Origin: Mycolicibacterium wolinskyi
GTDB lineage: Bacteria; Actinomycetota; Actinomycetes; Mycobacteriales; Mycobacteriaceae
Assembly (NCBI RefSeq): GCF_002101965.1
Contig: NZ_LQQA01000009.1
Span: forward strand, 124,001-188,000
Length of the DNA stretch: 64,000 nucleotides
Reading direction: 5' to 3'
In this document: piece after piece, positions 16,673 through 24,988 of the stretch
Layout: every line of letters starts with the position of its first letter
How positions within the stretch are numbered: position 1 is the first letter of the stretch
Translations under genes and position numbers: made by a program
Notes under the pieces: model-generated
Database searches by the model: none
Told to the model about the DNA's origin: nothing
The model's input: only the letters and a program-made list of their open reading frames with translations

Positions 16673-16780
16673 TTTAGATGATCTGTCGTTCTCGCCAAGC
16701 AAACACCGGTTCTCCCTGGGCCGACGCTATGCAGCTGGTCAGCAGTAGCGTTCACCAGCGACGGATCCGCCGGCTTGAGT

Positions 16781-16795
16781 GAGAACTATGTTCTT
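16781..16795. promoter_or_regulatory. GAGAAC-N3-GTTCTT operator
   Basis: The bases GAGAACTATGTTCTT match the same operator with the outermost right base changed. It lies on the amidohydrolase side of the 245-bp divergent region. Its position suggests control of the plus-strand operon that starts at 16870. Confidence 0.55.
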
Positions 16796-16869
16796 GCTAT
16801 TGAAGAATATCGATCTAAACTGCAAAGAGATCCGGTGTCGTCGGCACACCGTCATTGGAGGCAGCCCTG

Positions 16870-17970
16870 GTGATCCAGCACAGCGACGGAACCCAATCCC
16901 CCGTCATCGACACCAGCGTGCACATCTTCTTCGGGTCCAACAAGGACTTGCGGCAGAACTTCCTGCGAGAACCGTTCGCCAGCCGCGGTTTTCCCGACTA
17001 TGAGATGAACTGGTATGGCGCGCCCGGCGGCGAGTACGCCAAGGGCACCAAGGGACCGGACCGCCAGTACCCCGGATCGGACCCGGATCTGGCGGCTCAG
17101 CACCTGTTCGACGACCGCGGCGTCGACATCGCGATCCTGCACCCGATGACGCGCGGCATCATGCCGGACCGTCATCTGGGCACGGCGCTGGCCGCGGCGC
17201 ACAACGAGATGATGGTGGCGCGCTGGCTCGAACACGACGAGCACGGCGAGAAGTTCCGCGGCACGATCCGCGTCAACCCCGACGACATCACCGGGGCGCT
17301 GCGCGAAATCAAGAAGTACCAGGACCATCCGCGCGTCGTGCAGATCGGCATTCCGATGCAATCGCGCGAGCTGTACGGCAAGCCGCAATTCTGGCCGCTG
17401 TGGGACGCTGCCGCCGACGCCGGACTGCCGGTGGCCGTCCACATCGAAGGCGGTGCGGGCATCCAGTTCGCGCCGACGCCGTCGGGCAAGACGCGCACCT
17501 ACGAGCAGTACCTCGGCTTCATGGCGCTCAACTACCTCTACCACCTGATGAACATGATCGCCGAGGGCGTGTTCGAACGGACACCGACGCTCAGATTCGT
17601 GTGGGCCGACGGCGCCGCCGATCTGCTGACGCCGTTCATGTGGCGCATGGACTGCTTCGGCCGTCCCCACCTTGAGCAAACGCCGTGGGCGCCGAAAATG
17701 CCGAGCGATTACCTGCCCGGGCACGTCTACTTCGTGCAAGGCGCGCTCGACGGGCCCGGAGATGTCGAGTTCGCCGGCGAATGGTTCGGGTTCACCGGCA
17801 AGGAAGACATGGTGATGTTCGGGTCGAGCTACCCGCACTGGCAGCTCAACGAACCCCGCGTACCGGCCGCATTCACCACCGAACAACGCGAAAAGTTGTT
17901 GTGGCGCAACGCCGCCGAGCTCTACGGCCTGCAGAGCGCACTCACATCGTCGGCCGTGGCGGCACAGTAG
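16870..17970 (+). CDS. Amidohydrolase-2 family hydrolase
   Basis: A TIM-barrel metal-dependent hydrolase or decarboxylase of the ACMSD-like group, 366 residues. It keeps the mid-barrel His in VAVHIEGG, the FVWADGAADLL strand and the C-terminal FGSSYPHW. The N-terminal metal motif is atypical: DTSVHIFF, with one His where relatives have D-x-H or H-x-H. The GTG at 16870 is chosen because GGAGG stands 8 bases before it. It begins a four-gene plus-strand operon with a second amidohydrolase, a Rieske protein and an alpha/beta hydrolase, which suggests C-C or C-N bond hydrolysis of a ring-opened or beta-diketone intermediate. Confidence 0.9.
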   Translation: MIQHSDGTQSPVIDTSVHIFFGSNKDLRQNFLREPFASRGFPDYEMNWYGAPGGEYAKGTKGPDRQYPGSDPDLAAQHLFDDRGVDIAILHPMTRGIMPDRHLGTALAAAHNEMMVARWLEHDEHGEKFRGTIRVNPDDITGALREIKKYQDHPRVVQIGIPMQSRELYGKPQFWPLWDAAADAGLPVAVHIEGGAGIQFAPTPSGKTRTYEQYLGFMALNYLYHLMNMIAEGVFERTPTLRFVWADGAADLLTPFMWRMDCFGRPHLEQTPWAPKMPSDYLPGHVYFVQGALDGPGDVEFAGEWFGFTGKEDMVMFGSSYPHWQLNEPRVPAAFTTEQREKLLWRNAAELYGLQSALTSSAVAAQ

Positions 17971-17985
17971 AGGGAGGCTTGTGAG

Positions 17986-19128
17986 ATGACGATTACGGCG
18001 AACCCGCGGGTGCCCGCGGCCGAGCGAATCGCGGTGCGGTGCGTGGATTCCGACGTCCACCCCATGCCCAAGCGTGGCGAACTGCTCGAGTACATTCCCG
18101 AACCCTGGCGCAGCAAGTACTTCCGCAGCCACCCCGTCGGCGAACAGATCTACTACGACGCACCGGATTACGCGCACGCCTACGCGATGCGCGTCGACGC
18201 ATTCCCGCCGGACGGCGAATTCGCCTGCAGTGACCCGGATATGGCCCTACGCCAGCTCGTCATGGAGGCCGGCTCGGACATCGCGATCCTGGAGCCCACC
18301 CATTCCGAGGCGAGGCTGGGTGAGGCCACCGCGGCGTACTGCACCGCGATCAACCAATGGCTGGCCAACCACTGGCTCGACAGCCACAACAACTGGCATG
18401 AGCGGTGGCGGGGTTCGATCTGTGTCGCGATCGAGGAACCACACACCGCAGTGGCCGAGATCGAGAAGTGGGCCGAACATCCCTATATGGCGCAGGTTCT
18501 CATGAAGGCTGAACCGCGCCCATCCTGGGGCGATCCGAAATACGACCCGATCTGGGCCGCGGCCACCAAACACGACATCACCGTCAGCTGCCACCTGTCG
18601 CGCGGCGAATACGAGACACTCCCGATTCCGCCGGTGGGGCTGCCGAGCTACAACCACGACTTCATGGTCACCTACTCGCTGCTGGCGGCCAATCAGGTGA
18701 TGAGCCTGATCTTCGACGGCGTGTTCGACCGGTTCCCCACGCTGCGGATCGTGTTCGTCGAGCACGCGTTCACCTGGATCCTGCCGCTCATGTGGCGCAT
18801 GGACGCGATCTACGAAGCGCGCAAGTCGTGGATGGACATCAAGCGCAAACCCAGCGAGTACGTCAAGGACCACATCAAGTTCACCACCCAGCCTCTCGAC
18901 TATCCCGAGGACAAGACCGAACTGTCGCGCGCCTTCGAATGGATGGAGTGCGAGAAGATCCTGCTCTACAGCAGCGACTACCCGCACTGGACGTTCGACG
19001 ATCCGCGCTGGCTCGTCAAACATCTCCCCGACCACGCCCGCGAGGCCATCATGTTCCGCAACGGGATTGAGACCTACAAATTGCCCGAGACCGTTCCGGT
19101 CCTCGAGGGCCAGGTGCGGGTGTTCTGA
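17986..19128 (+). CDS. Amidohydrolase-2 family hydrolase
   Basis: Paralogue of the preceding gene with 380 residues and a more canonical site: DSDVHP near residue 22, CHLSRGEYE in mid-barrel, FVEHAFTW and SSDYPHWTFD near the C-terminus. The two genes may form a hetero-oligomer or act one after the other. The ATG at 17986 has GGAGGC upstream and is 15 bases from the previous stop. Known relatives include decarboxylases and meta-cleavage-type hydrolases; the reaction here is not known. Confidence 0.93.
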   Translation: MTITANPRVPAAERIAVRCVDSDVHPMPKRGELLEYIPEPWRSKYFRSHPVGEQIYYDAPDYAHAYAMRVDAFPPDGEFACSDPDMALRQLVMEAGSDIAILEPTHSEARLGEATAAYCTAINQWLANHWLDSHNNWHERWRGSICVAIEEPHTAVAEIEKWAEHPYMAQVLMKAEPRPSWGDPKYDPIWAAATKHDITVSCHLSRGEYETLPIPPVGLPSYNHDFMVTYSLLAANQVMSLIFDGVFDRFPTLRIVFVEHAFTWILPLMWRMDAIYEARKSWMDIKRKPSEYVKDHIKFTTQPLDYPEDKTELSRAFEWMECEKILLYSSDYPHWTFDDPRWLVKHLPDHAREAIMFRNGIETYKLPETVPVLEGQVRVF

Positions 19129-19130
19129 AA

Positions 19131-19520
19131 TTGGCCGAGCAGAAACCGCCCCGGCTCGCACAGGGACGCGAGCACGTCGTCGCCACCGTCGACGAAATCC
19201 CGCCCGGCACACATAAACTGGTGCCGATCGGCCGCCACGGTGTCGGCGTGTACAACGTCAACGGCACGTTCTACGCCATCGCGAACTACTGCCCGCACGA
19301 GGGCGGTCCGTTGTGCGCGGGCCGGGCGCGGGGACGCACCGTCGTCGACGAGACCGCACCAGGCGATGCGGTCATGGTGCGCGACATGGAGTACATCTAC
19401 TGCCCCTGGCATCAATGGGGTTTCGAATTGGCAACCGGCACCACCGCGGTCAAGCCGGAATGGAGCATCCGTACCTACCCGGTGCGGGTCGTGGGTGATG
19501 AAGTGTTGGTGATGGCATGA
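19131..19520 (+). CDS. Rieske [2Fe-2S] ferredoxin-like protein
   Basis: A small electron-transfer protein of 129 residues with one Rieske domain: Cys54 and His56 in CPHEGG, then Cys91 and His94 in CPWHQWGF. The spacing between the two ligand pairs is about 34 residues, longer than in typical Rieske ferredoxins, because of a charged insertion. The start is a TTG directly after the previous stop, with no good ribosome site, so translation is probably coupled. It may donate electrons to the Rieske oxygenase at 46508 or serve the hydrolase operon; the partner is not fixed by sequence. Confidence 0.9.
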   Translation: MAEQKPPRLAQGREHVVATVDEIPPGTHKLVPIGRHGVGVYNVNGTFYAIANYCPHEGGPLCAGRARGRTVVDETAPGDAVMVRDMEYIYCPWHQWGFELATGTTAVKPEWSIRTYPVRVVGDEVLVMA

Positions 19521-20431
19521 GCGATACGGCGACGATCCTTGGCACCCCGGACCTCAAGCGGGGCGAGAAGTCCATAGAGATCAACGGCGGCAACGTCGTC
19601 TATGAGATCCTCGGCAAAGAGGGTGACTTCATCGCGCTCACCCCGGGCGGTCGGTTCAGCAAGGACATCCCGGGGCTGCGGCCGCTGGCGCAGGCGCTCG
19701 TCAAAGGCGGCTATCGCGTGCTGTTGTGGGACCGCCCCAACTGCGGCAAGTCCGACGTGCAGTTCTACGGCCAGAGCGAATCCCACATGCGGGCCGAGAC
19801 GCTCTACACGCTGATCTCGAAACTCGGTATCGGGCCGTGCATCATCGCCGGCGGCTCGGGCGGCGCTCGCGACTCGATGCTGACGACGATGCTCTATCCC
19901 GAAATCGTCACCAAGCTCGTGGTGTGGAACATCGTCGGAGGCGTGTACGGCTCGTTCGTCCTGGGCTCCTACTACATCGTGCCGAGCATCCTCGCGGTAC
20001 GCGGCGCCGGAATGAAAGCCGTTGCCAACATTGACGAATGGAAGGAACGGATCGCCGAGAACCCGGCGAACCGCGACCGGATCCTGGCCCAGGACTCCGA
20101 CGAGTTCCTCAAGCTGATGCTGCGCTGGCTCAATGCCTTCGTACCGAAACCGGGTCAGACCATCCCCGGCGTCGAAGACGAGATGTTCGACAACATCAAG
20201 GTTCCGACGCTGATCATCCGGGGCGGCGAGAACGACCTCGACCATCCCAAGCGCACCTCACTGGAGGTGAGCTGCCTGATCAAGGGCTCCAAGCTGATCG
20301 ATCCGCCGTGGCCCGAGGACGCCTGGGAGCGGGCCGGCGAGGCACGCGCATCCGGGAAGGTCAAGCGCTTCAACATGTTCGACACGTGGGTGCAGGCCGC
20401 ACCCGCGATTCTGGAATTCCTGAAGTCGTGA
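19517..20431 (+). CDS. Alpha/beta hydrolase
   Basis: A 304-residue alpha/beta-fold hydrolase. The nucleophile elbow is GGSGGA with Ser114 rather than the usual GxSxG with His or Gln at the second place; DRPNCGKSD is the oxyanion-side loop seen in C-C hydrolases and haloperoxidase-like enzymes. A catalytic Asp is likely in GGENDLDHP, but the canonical late His is not obvious: the C-terminus reads KRFNMFDTW. The ATG overlaps the Rieske stop as ATGA. Loss of the His would point to a lyase or non-hydrolytic role, which should be checked in a structure model. Confidence 0.87.
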   Translation: MSDTATILGTPDLKRGEKSIEINGGNVVYEILGKEGDFIALTPGGRFSKDIPGLRPLAQALVKGGYRVLLWDRPNCGKSDVQFYGQSESHMRAETLYTLISKLGIGPCIIAGGSGGARDSMLTTMLYPEIVTKLVVWNIVGGVYGSFVLGSYYIVPSILAVRGAGMKAVANIDEWKERIAENPANRDRILAQDSDEFLKLMLRWLNAFVPKPGQTIPGVEDEMFDNIKVPTLIIRGGENDLDHPKRTSLEVSCLIKGSKLIDPPWPEDAWERAGEARASGKVKRFNMFDTWVQAAPAILEFLKS

Positions 20432-20436
20432 CGGCC

Positions 20437-20910
20437 TCAGACCGTTCGGATGTGCACCTCGCAGTTGAGCGAGGCTTCCAGTGCGGTGTGGATGCGGCTT
20501 TCCGGGATGCGTTCCAGGTCGGCCTTGCGCAGCGTCACGCTCACGACGTCCCAGCCGTCCGGATCGACCGACCGGGCGATCTCGCCGGACAGCCCGAACC
20601 CGGCGAGCACCCCGCGGGCATCCTCGTCGGTACCGCGGCTGACGAAAGTCACCACGCCGGCCGCGGGCGTCGTACCGAAGGCCTTGGCGCACAGATCGAT
20701 CGCGACAGTCTGCAGCTGCCGCGCATCGTCTCCGGCGATGAGGACCTCCACTTCCCGTCGGTGCGCCGGAAGGCCGGCCAGCTGGTTGTCCAGCACGTCG
20801 GCACCACGCTCGACGAGCAGTTCCCGGAGCACCGCCATGCCGTCGGCTAGCTGCTGCGGCCCGAGCTCCCCCGCCGGGTCCACTCCGACTCGCACCACCG
20901 CAGTTCTCAT
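20437..20910 (-). CDS. Hypothetical protein, 157 residues
   Basis: Not recognised. The protein is soluble, alpha/beta in pattern, with two similar halves suggested by two VTF/VSVTL-type strands; no metal or nucleotide motif is visible. It is read against its neighbours, 5 bases from the end of the hydrolase gene and 33 bases from the divergent NuoF-like gene. A TAGGCT -10-like box lies 7 bases before the ATG at 20910, which fits a leaderless transcript. Codon use resembles the neighbours, and the frame is clean, so I take it as a real gene. Confidence 0.7.
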   Translation of the reverse strand: MRTAVVRVGVDPAGELGPQQLADGMAVLRELLVERGADVLDNQLAGLPAHRREVEVLIAGDDARQLQTVAIDLCAKAFGTTPAAGVVTFVSRGTDEDARGVLAGFGLSGEIARSVDPDGWDVVSVTLRKADLERIPESRIHTALEASLNCEVHIRTV

Positions 20911-20943
20911 GCCGGTAAGCCTAGCCGGGGACGGGATGTGACC

Positions 20944-22233
20944 ATGACGACCGATCTGACGGTGGCGGCCTGGCCCGGGTTGACGCCGCGGCTGCTGCGC
21001 ACCGAGGCCGAGACCCTCGCCGATTACACGACGGCGGGAGGCTATGGCCCCCTTGACGACCCGCACGAGCTTCTCGACACCGTGACCGCCAGTGGGCTGC
21101 TCGGGCGTGGCGGTGCGGCGTTTCCCCTTGCGGTGAAGCTGCGTACAGTGCGTGACAACGGCCATGATGCGGGCGGGGCCGTCGTGATCGCCAACGGTGA
21201 GGAAGGTGAGCCGGCATCGGTCAAGGACCGGTGGCTGCTGCGGAACCGCCCGCACGCCGTCCTCGACGGGTTGCGGTTGGCCGCCGGTATCATCGCTGCC
21301 GATCGTGCTGTGGTGTACGTGTCCGACGCCGCGGCCGCGCATTGCGTGCAGCATGCCCTCGGTGAGCTGAGCGACGAATTCGGCTCCACCGCAGTCGAAC
21401 TGGTCACGGTCGCCCCGGGTTATGTCGCCGGTGAGGAGACCGCTGCCGTGCACGTCGTGAACGGCGGGCCGGCCAAACCCACCGACAAGCCGCCGCGGCC
21501 GTTCGAGGAGGGCGTCGACGGCCTGCCCACCCTGATCAGCAACGTCGAGACGTTGACCCACCTCGCCTATCTCCATCAGCATGGTGCCGCCGAATTCCGC
21601 TCGGTGGGAACCGGTGATTCACCGGGAACCTTCCTCGCCACGATCACCGGAGCCGGGCGCCCGCCAGCTCTGTACGAGTTGCCGCACGGTGTCGCATTCG
21701 CCGATCTTCTGACCTTGCACGGTGTATCGCCCGCCAAGGTCAGCGGTGCGCTCATGGGCGGCTACTTCGCCGGCCTGCTCAATCGCGACATCCTCGGCGC
21801 CACCCTCGATCACGAGACCGTCCGCGGGCTCGGCAGCGGCCTGGGGTGCGGCGCCATCAGCATTCTCACCGACGACTGCCCGGTGGCCGTCGCCGCGGCC
21901 GTGCTGGCCTACTTCGACCGTGAGAACGCCGGCCAGTGCGGATCCTGTTTCAACGGCACGGCGGCCATGGCCGCGGTCGCGACGGCATTGCGGGACGGCG
22001 AGGCCACCGAGGACGACGTGGCGCGGCTGCGCCGGTGGTCTGTCGTGCTGCGCGGCCGCGGGGCCTGCGCGACTCTCGACGGGGCGGCCAACGTCGCTGC
22101 GAGCCTGCTCGCACAGTTCCCGGATGTGGTGCAACGCCACCTTGATAACTCTTGCCGTACTTGCAAATCCGCGGCATTCACGGCGATGCGACCGTACGAG
22201 GTGGAGCGACTGGAGGCGGTGATGGCGGTATGA
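20944..22233 (+). CDS. NuoF-like NADH:acceptor oxidoreductase flavoprotein
   Basis: Resembles the 51-kDa NADH- and FMN-binding subunit of complex I over 429 residues: GRGGAAFP and NGEEGEP for NADH/FMN, SNVETLTH, and a C-terminal cluster region. The cluster motif is altered: it reads QCGSCFNGT (Cys332, Cys335), so the third Cys of the complex I CxxCxxC pattern is missing. No NuoE or NuoG gene is nearby. Its stop overlaps the ferredoxin start as ATGA, which makes an NADH to ferredoxin to P450 or Rieske electron path likely. The ATG at 20944 is preferred over a GTG two codons earlier; both are possible. Confidence 0.88.
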   Translation: MTTDLTVAAWPGLTPRLLRTEAETLADYTTAGGYGPLDDPHELLDTVTASGLLGRGGAAFPLAVKLRTVRDNGHDAGGAVVIANGEEGEPASVKDRWLLRNRPHAVLDGLRLAAGIIAADRAVVYVSDAAAAHCVQHALGELSDEFGSTAVELVTVAPGYVAGEETAAVHVVNGGPAKPTDKPPRPFEEGVDGLPTLISNVETLTHLAYLHQHGAAEFRSVGTGDSPGTFLATITGAGRPPALYELPHGVAFADLLTLHGVSPAKVSGALMGGYFAGLLNRDILGATLDHETVRGLGSGLGCGAISILTDDCPVAVAAAVLAYFDRENAGQCGSCFNGTAAMAAVATALRDGEATEDDVARLRRWSVVLRGRGACATLDGAANVAASLLAQFPDVVQRHLDNSCRTCKSAAFTAMRPYEVERLEAVMAV

Positions 22234-22457
22234 AGGTCAAGCTCGACCGCACGATGTGTGACGGCTTCGGATTGTGCGCGAAACACGCACCGGAGTACTT
22301 CCCGCTCGACGATTGGGGATACGCGTCGCTGGAAGGCACCGGCGCGGTGCCTGCGGAGGACGAGGATGCCGTCAAGCGGGCGCTACTGGATTGCCCGGTG
22401 CACGCGATCATCGAGTTGAAAGACAAGCGGCGGCGCCCCGCCGGCGAGAAGGGATAG
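22230..22457 (+). CDS. 3Fe-4S/4Fe-4S P450-type ferredoxin, Phe variant
   Basis: A 75-residue ferredoxin with Cys10, Cys16 and Cys55-Pro56. The position that is Cys in 4Fe-4S ferredoxins is Phe13 (CDGFGLC), so a 3Fe-4S cluster is expected, as in mycobacterial P450 redox partners with CxxXGxC motifs. It overlaps the NuoF-like gene by 4 bases and no P450 lies in this operon, so it may serve several P450s in trans. Confidence 0.93.
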   Translation: MKVKLDRTMCDGFGLCAKHAPEYFPLDDWGYASLEGTGAVPAEDEDAVKRALLDCPVHAIIELKDKRRRPAGEKG

Positions 22458-22463
22458 GCCGAC

Positions 22464-24119
22464 TTGGCAGAGATACCCGGGCGTCCACTCCCATCCGTCA
22501 CCGCGCTGAACGAGTATTACTGGACCGCAGGTGCGGACGGCGTGCTGCGGCTGCAGGAGTGCCAGGACTGCAATGCGCTCATCCATCCACCGCAGCCGGT
22601 GTGCCGTTACTGCCGCGGTCGTGACCTGGGTGTGCGCGAGGTGTCGGGACGCGGTTCGCTGGCGGGGTTCACGATCAACCACCGGTTCGGCTTCCCAGAC
22701 CTGCCACCGCCGTATGTGGTCGCCGAGGTCGCCGTCGCCGAGGATCCGCGAGTCCGGTTGACCACCAACATCGTCGACTGCGACCCCGAGACCCTGAAGC
22801 TCGGGCAGCCGGTGGAGGTCGACTTCCAGCACGTCGAGGACGTCTGGCTGCCGGTGTTCAAACCGTCCGCCGACACCACCCCCGTTCCGTCCCCGGTCGA
22901 CGAGATCGCGCCCCAGGACATCGGCAAGTACGTCCGGCCGATGCTGACCGAGAAGAAGTTCGAGGACCACTCCGCGATCACCGGCATCGGGATGTCGACG
23001 ATCGGCCGCCGGCTGATGGTCCCGCCGCTGTCGCTGACCATCGAAGCCGCCGCGGAGGCGGTCGCCGACGCCGGCCTGACGTTCGACGACATCGACGGGC
23101 TGTCGACCTATCCCGGCCTCGACATGGCCGGCATGGGCGAGGGCGGCGTCAGCGCGCTGGAGGGCGCGCTCGGACTGCGGCCGACGTGGATCAACGGCGG
23201 CATGGACACGTTCGGTCCCGGCGGCTCGGTCATCGCCGCGATGATGGCCGTCGCGACCGGCATGGCCCGGCACGTGCTGTGCTTCCGCACGCTGTGGGAG
23301 GCGACGTTCGGCCAGCTCGTCAAGGAAGGCAAGATGTCGCCGCCCATGAGCGGCCGCACCAACAGCTGGCAACACCCATACGGCGCCACCTCGGCCGCAC
23401 ACACGTTGGCGCAGAACGCGGGAAGGCATTTCGACCGATACGGCACCACCCGCGAAACACTCGGCTGGATCGCGCTCAACCAGCGAGCCAACGCCGCGCT
23501 GAACCCCACCGCGATCTACCGCGATCCGATGACGATGGACGACTACCTGTCGGCCCGCACGATCACGACGCCGTTCGGCCTCTACGACTGCGACGTGCCG
23601 TGCGACGGCGCGGTGGCCGTGATCGTGTCGGCCATAGACGCCGCGCGCGATCTGGCCAAGCCGCCCATCCGGTTCGAGGCGGTCGGCACTCAGATCATCG
23701 AACGCCTCGACTGGGACCAGACCACACTGACCCACGAACCACAGGTGCTCGGCCAGAGCGCGCACCTGTGGTCGCGAACCTCGTTGCGGCCCAGCGATGT
23801 CGACGTTGCCGAGCTCTACGACGGCTTCACCTTCAACTGCCTGTCCTGGCTAGAAGGACTTGGTTTCTGCGGTATCGGCGAGGCCAAGGACTTTCTGGAC
23901 GGCGGCCACAACATCGCGCGCGACGGCATCATTCCGCTCAACACCCACGGCGGTCAGTTGTCGCACGGCCGCACGCACGGCATGGGCCTGATCCACGAGG
24001 CCGTCACGCAATTGCGCGGCGAGGCCGGCGACCGGCAGGTCGCGAACGCCAAGGTGGCCGTGGCGAGTTCGGGCGGACTGACCCCAAGCGGCGTGCTGCT
24101 GCTGCGGACGGACGACTGA
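22464..24119 (+). CDS. DUF35 (OB-fold/zinc ribbon)-thiolase-fold fusion, candidate aldolase
   Basis: Two domains in 551 residues. Residues 1-135 form a DUF35 unit with a zinc ribbon (Cys33, Cys36, Cys47, Cys50) and an OB fold. From about residue 170 the chain is a lipid-transfer-protein/SCP-x type thiolase fold (SAITGIGMSTIGRR, then NTHGGQLSHGRTHGMG near 500) without an obvious nucleophilic Cys. In steroid degradation the separate proteins Ltp2 and ChsH2 (DUF35) together form a retro-aldolase that releases a short acyl-CoA; here both parts are in one chain. The start is a TTG, 7 bases after the ferredoxin stop; AAGGGA is the best ribosome site. No MaoC-type hydratase partner is in the window. 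Confidence 0.9.
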   Translation: MAEIPGRPLPSVTALNEYYWTAGADGVLRLQECQDCNALIHPPQPVCRYCRGRDLGVREVSGRGSLAGFTINHRFGFPDLPPPYVVAEVAVAEDPRVRLTTNIVDCDPETLKLGQPVEVDFQHVEDVWLPVFKPSADTTPVPSPVDEIAPQDIGKYVRPMLTEKKFEDHSAITGIGMSTIGRRLMVPPLSLTIEAAAEAVADAGLTFDDIDGLSTYPGLDMAGMGEGGVSALEGALGLRPTWINGGMDTFGPGGSVIAAMMAVATGMARHVLCFRTLWEATFGQLVKEGKMSPPMSGRTNSWQHPYGATSAAHTLAQNAGRHFDRYGTTRETLGWIALNQRANAALNPTAIYRDPMTMDDYLSARTITTPFGLYDCDVPCDGAVAVIVSAIDAARDLAKPPIRFEAVGTQIIERLDWDQTTLTHEPQVLGQSAHLWSRTSLRPSDVDVAELYDGFTFNCLSWLEGLGFCGIGEAKDFLDGGHNIARDGIIPLNTHGGQLSHGRTHGMGLIHEAVTQLRGEAGDRQVANAKVAVASSGGLTPSGVLLLRTDD

Positions 24120-24121
24120 CC

Positions 24122-24988
24122 ATGGCCAGGAGCGCCCCGCACCCCAGAGTCGTCATGGTCGACGGCGTGCCGATGTCGGCATTGGTCGCCGAGGCGGCCG
24201 ACTCGCGCGCCGTCGTCGTCGCACTGCACGGCGGCGCCACGACGTCGGCCTATTTCGATTGCCCCGGCCATCCCGAGCTGTCATTGCTCCGGGCGGCGGT
24301 GGAGCGCGGCTTCACCGTGGTCGCGGTGGATCGTCCCGGCTACGGCGCGTCGGCCGCCTATCCCGACGCGATGGCACACCCCGATCAACGTGTCGCATTG
24401 GCCTTCGGTGCGGTCGAGCGCATCGCGGGCCCGGAGCCGGTGTTTCTGCTGGGCCATTCGATGGGGTGCGAACTGGCGGTGCGGATGGCGGTCACCGGAT
24501 CCGTTCTTGGTGTGTCGTTGGCCGGCACCGGGCTGCGGTATCGGTCCGGAGCTCGTGACATCCTCAAGAACGCGGCCGTCGACCATCGTCCGCGCGGGCT
24601 GCGCGACCTGCTGTGGCAACCGGAGCGCCTGTACCCCGGCGACGTGCTGGGCAACGGCTTGTCGGCAGGCGGCACGCTGTACGAGGCCGATGTCGTCAAA
24701 ACTTGGGCATCCCACGACTTTCCGGAGCTTGCGGCGCAGGTCACGGTGCCGGTGCAGTTCCTGGCGGGCGATCACGAAAACGTCTGGGAGTCCGACGCCG
24801 ACGCGCTCGCCAAGATCGCCGCGCTGTTTCGTGCCGCACCGCGGGTGGATGTCGGCGAGGTCGCCGAAAGCGGTCACAACCTGAGTGTCGGACTGACCGC
24901 CAGCACGTATCACCGCAGGGTTTTGTCGTTTGCCGATGAGTGCGTGGCAGGTTCCGCCCGCACCGCAACGGAAGTGGAGGCAGGTTGA
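24122..24988 (+). CDS. Alpha/beta hydrolase
   Basis: A 288-residue alpha/beta hydrolase with all three catalytic elements visible: GHSMG with Ser113, a probable acid in AGDHENVW and the late His in ESGHNLSV. The HGG oxyanion loop (ALHGGATTS) resembles esterases and lactonases. It starts 2 bases after the fusion gene and its stop shares a base with the next start (TGATG). It could hydrolyse a lactone, ester or thioester product of the aldolase. Confidence 0.92.
   Translation: MARSAPHPRVVMVDGVPMSALVAEAADSRAVVVALHGGATTSAYFDCPGHPELSLLRAAVERGFTVVAVDRPGYGASAAYPDAMAHPDQRVALAFGAVERIAGPEPVFLLGHSMGCELAVRMAVTGSVLGVSLAGTGLRYRSGARDILKNAAVDHRPRGLRDLLWQPERLYPGDVLGNGLSAGGTLYEADVVKTWASHDFPELAAQVTVPVQFLAGDHENVWESDADALAKIAALFRAAPRVDVGEVAESGHNLSVGLTASTYHRRVLSFADECVAGSARTATEVEAG

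Noticed and set aside
23186..24121. Upstream extension of the hydrolase frame at 24122 across the fusion gene
   Set aside because: The extension is Arg-rich and out of frame with the conserved fusion protein; the real start is the ATG at 24122.
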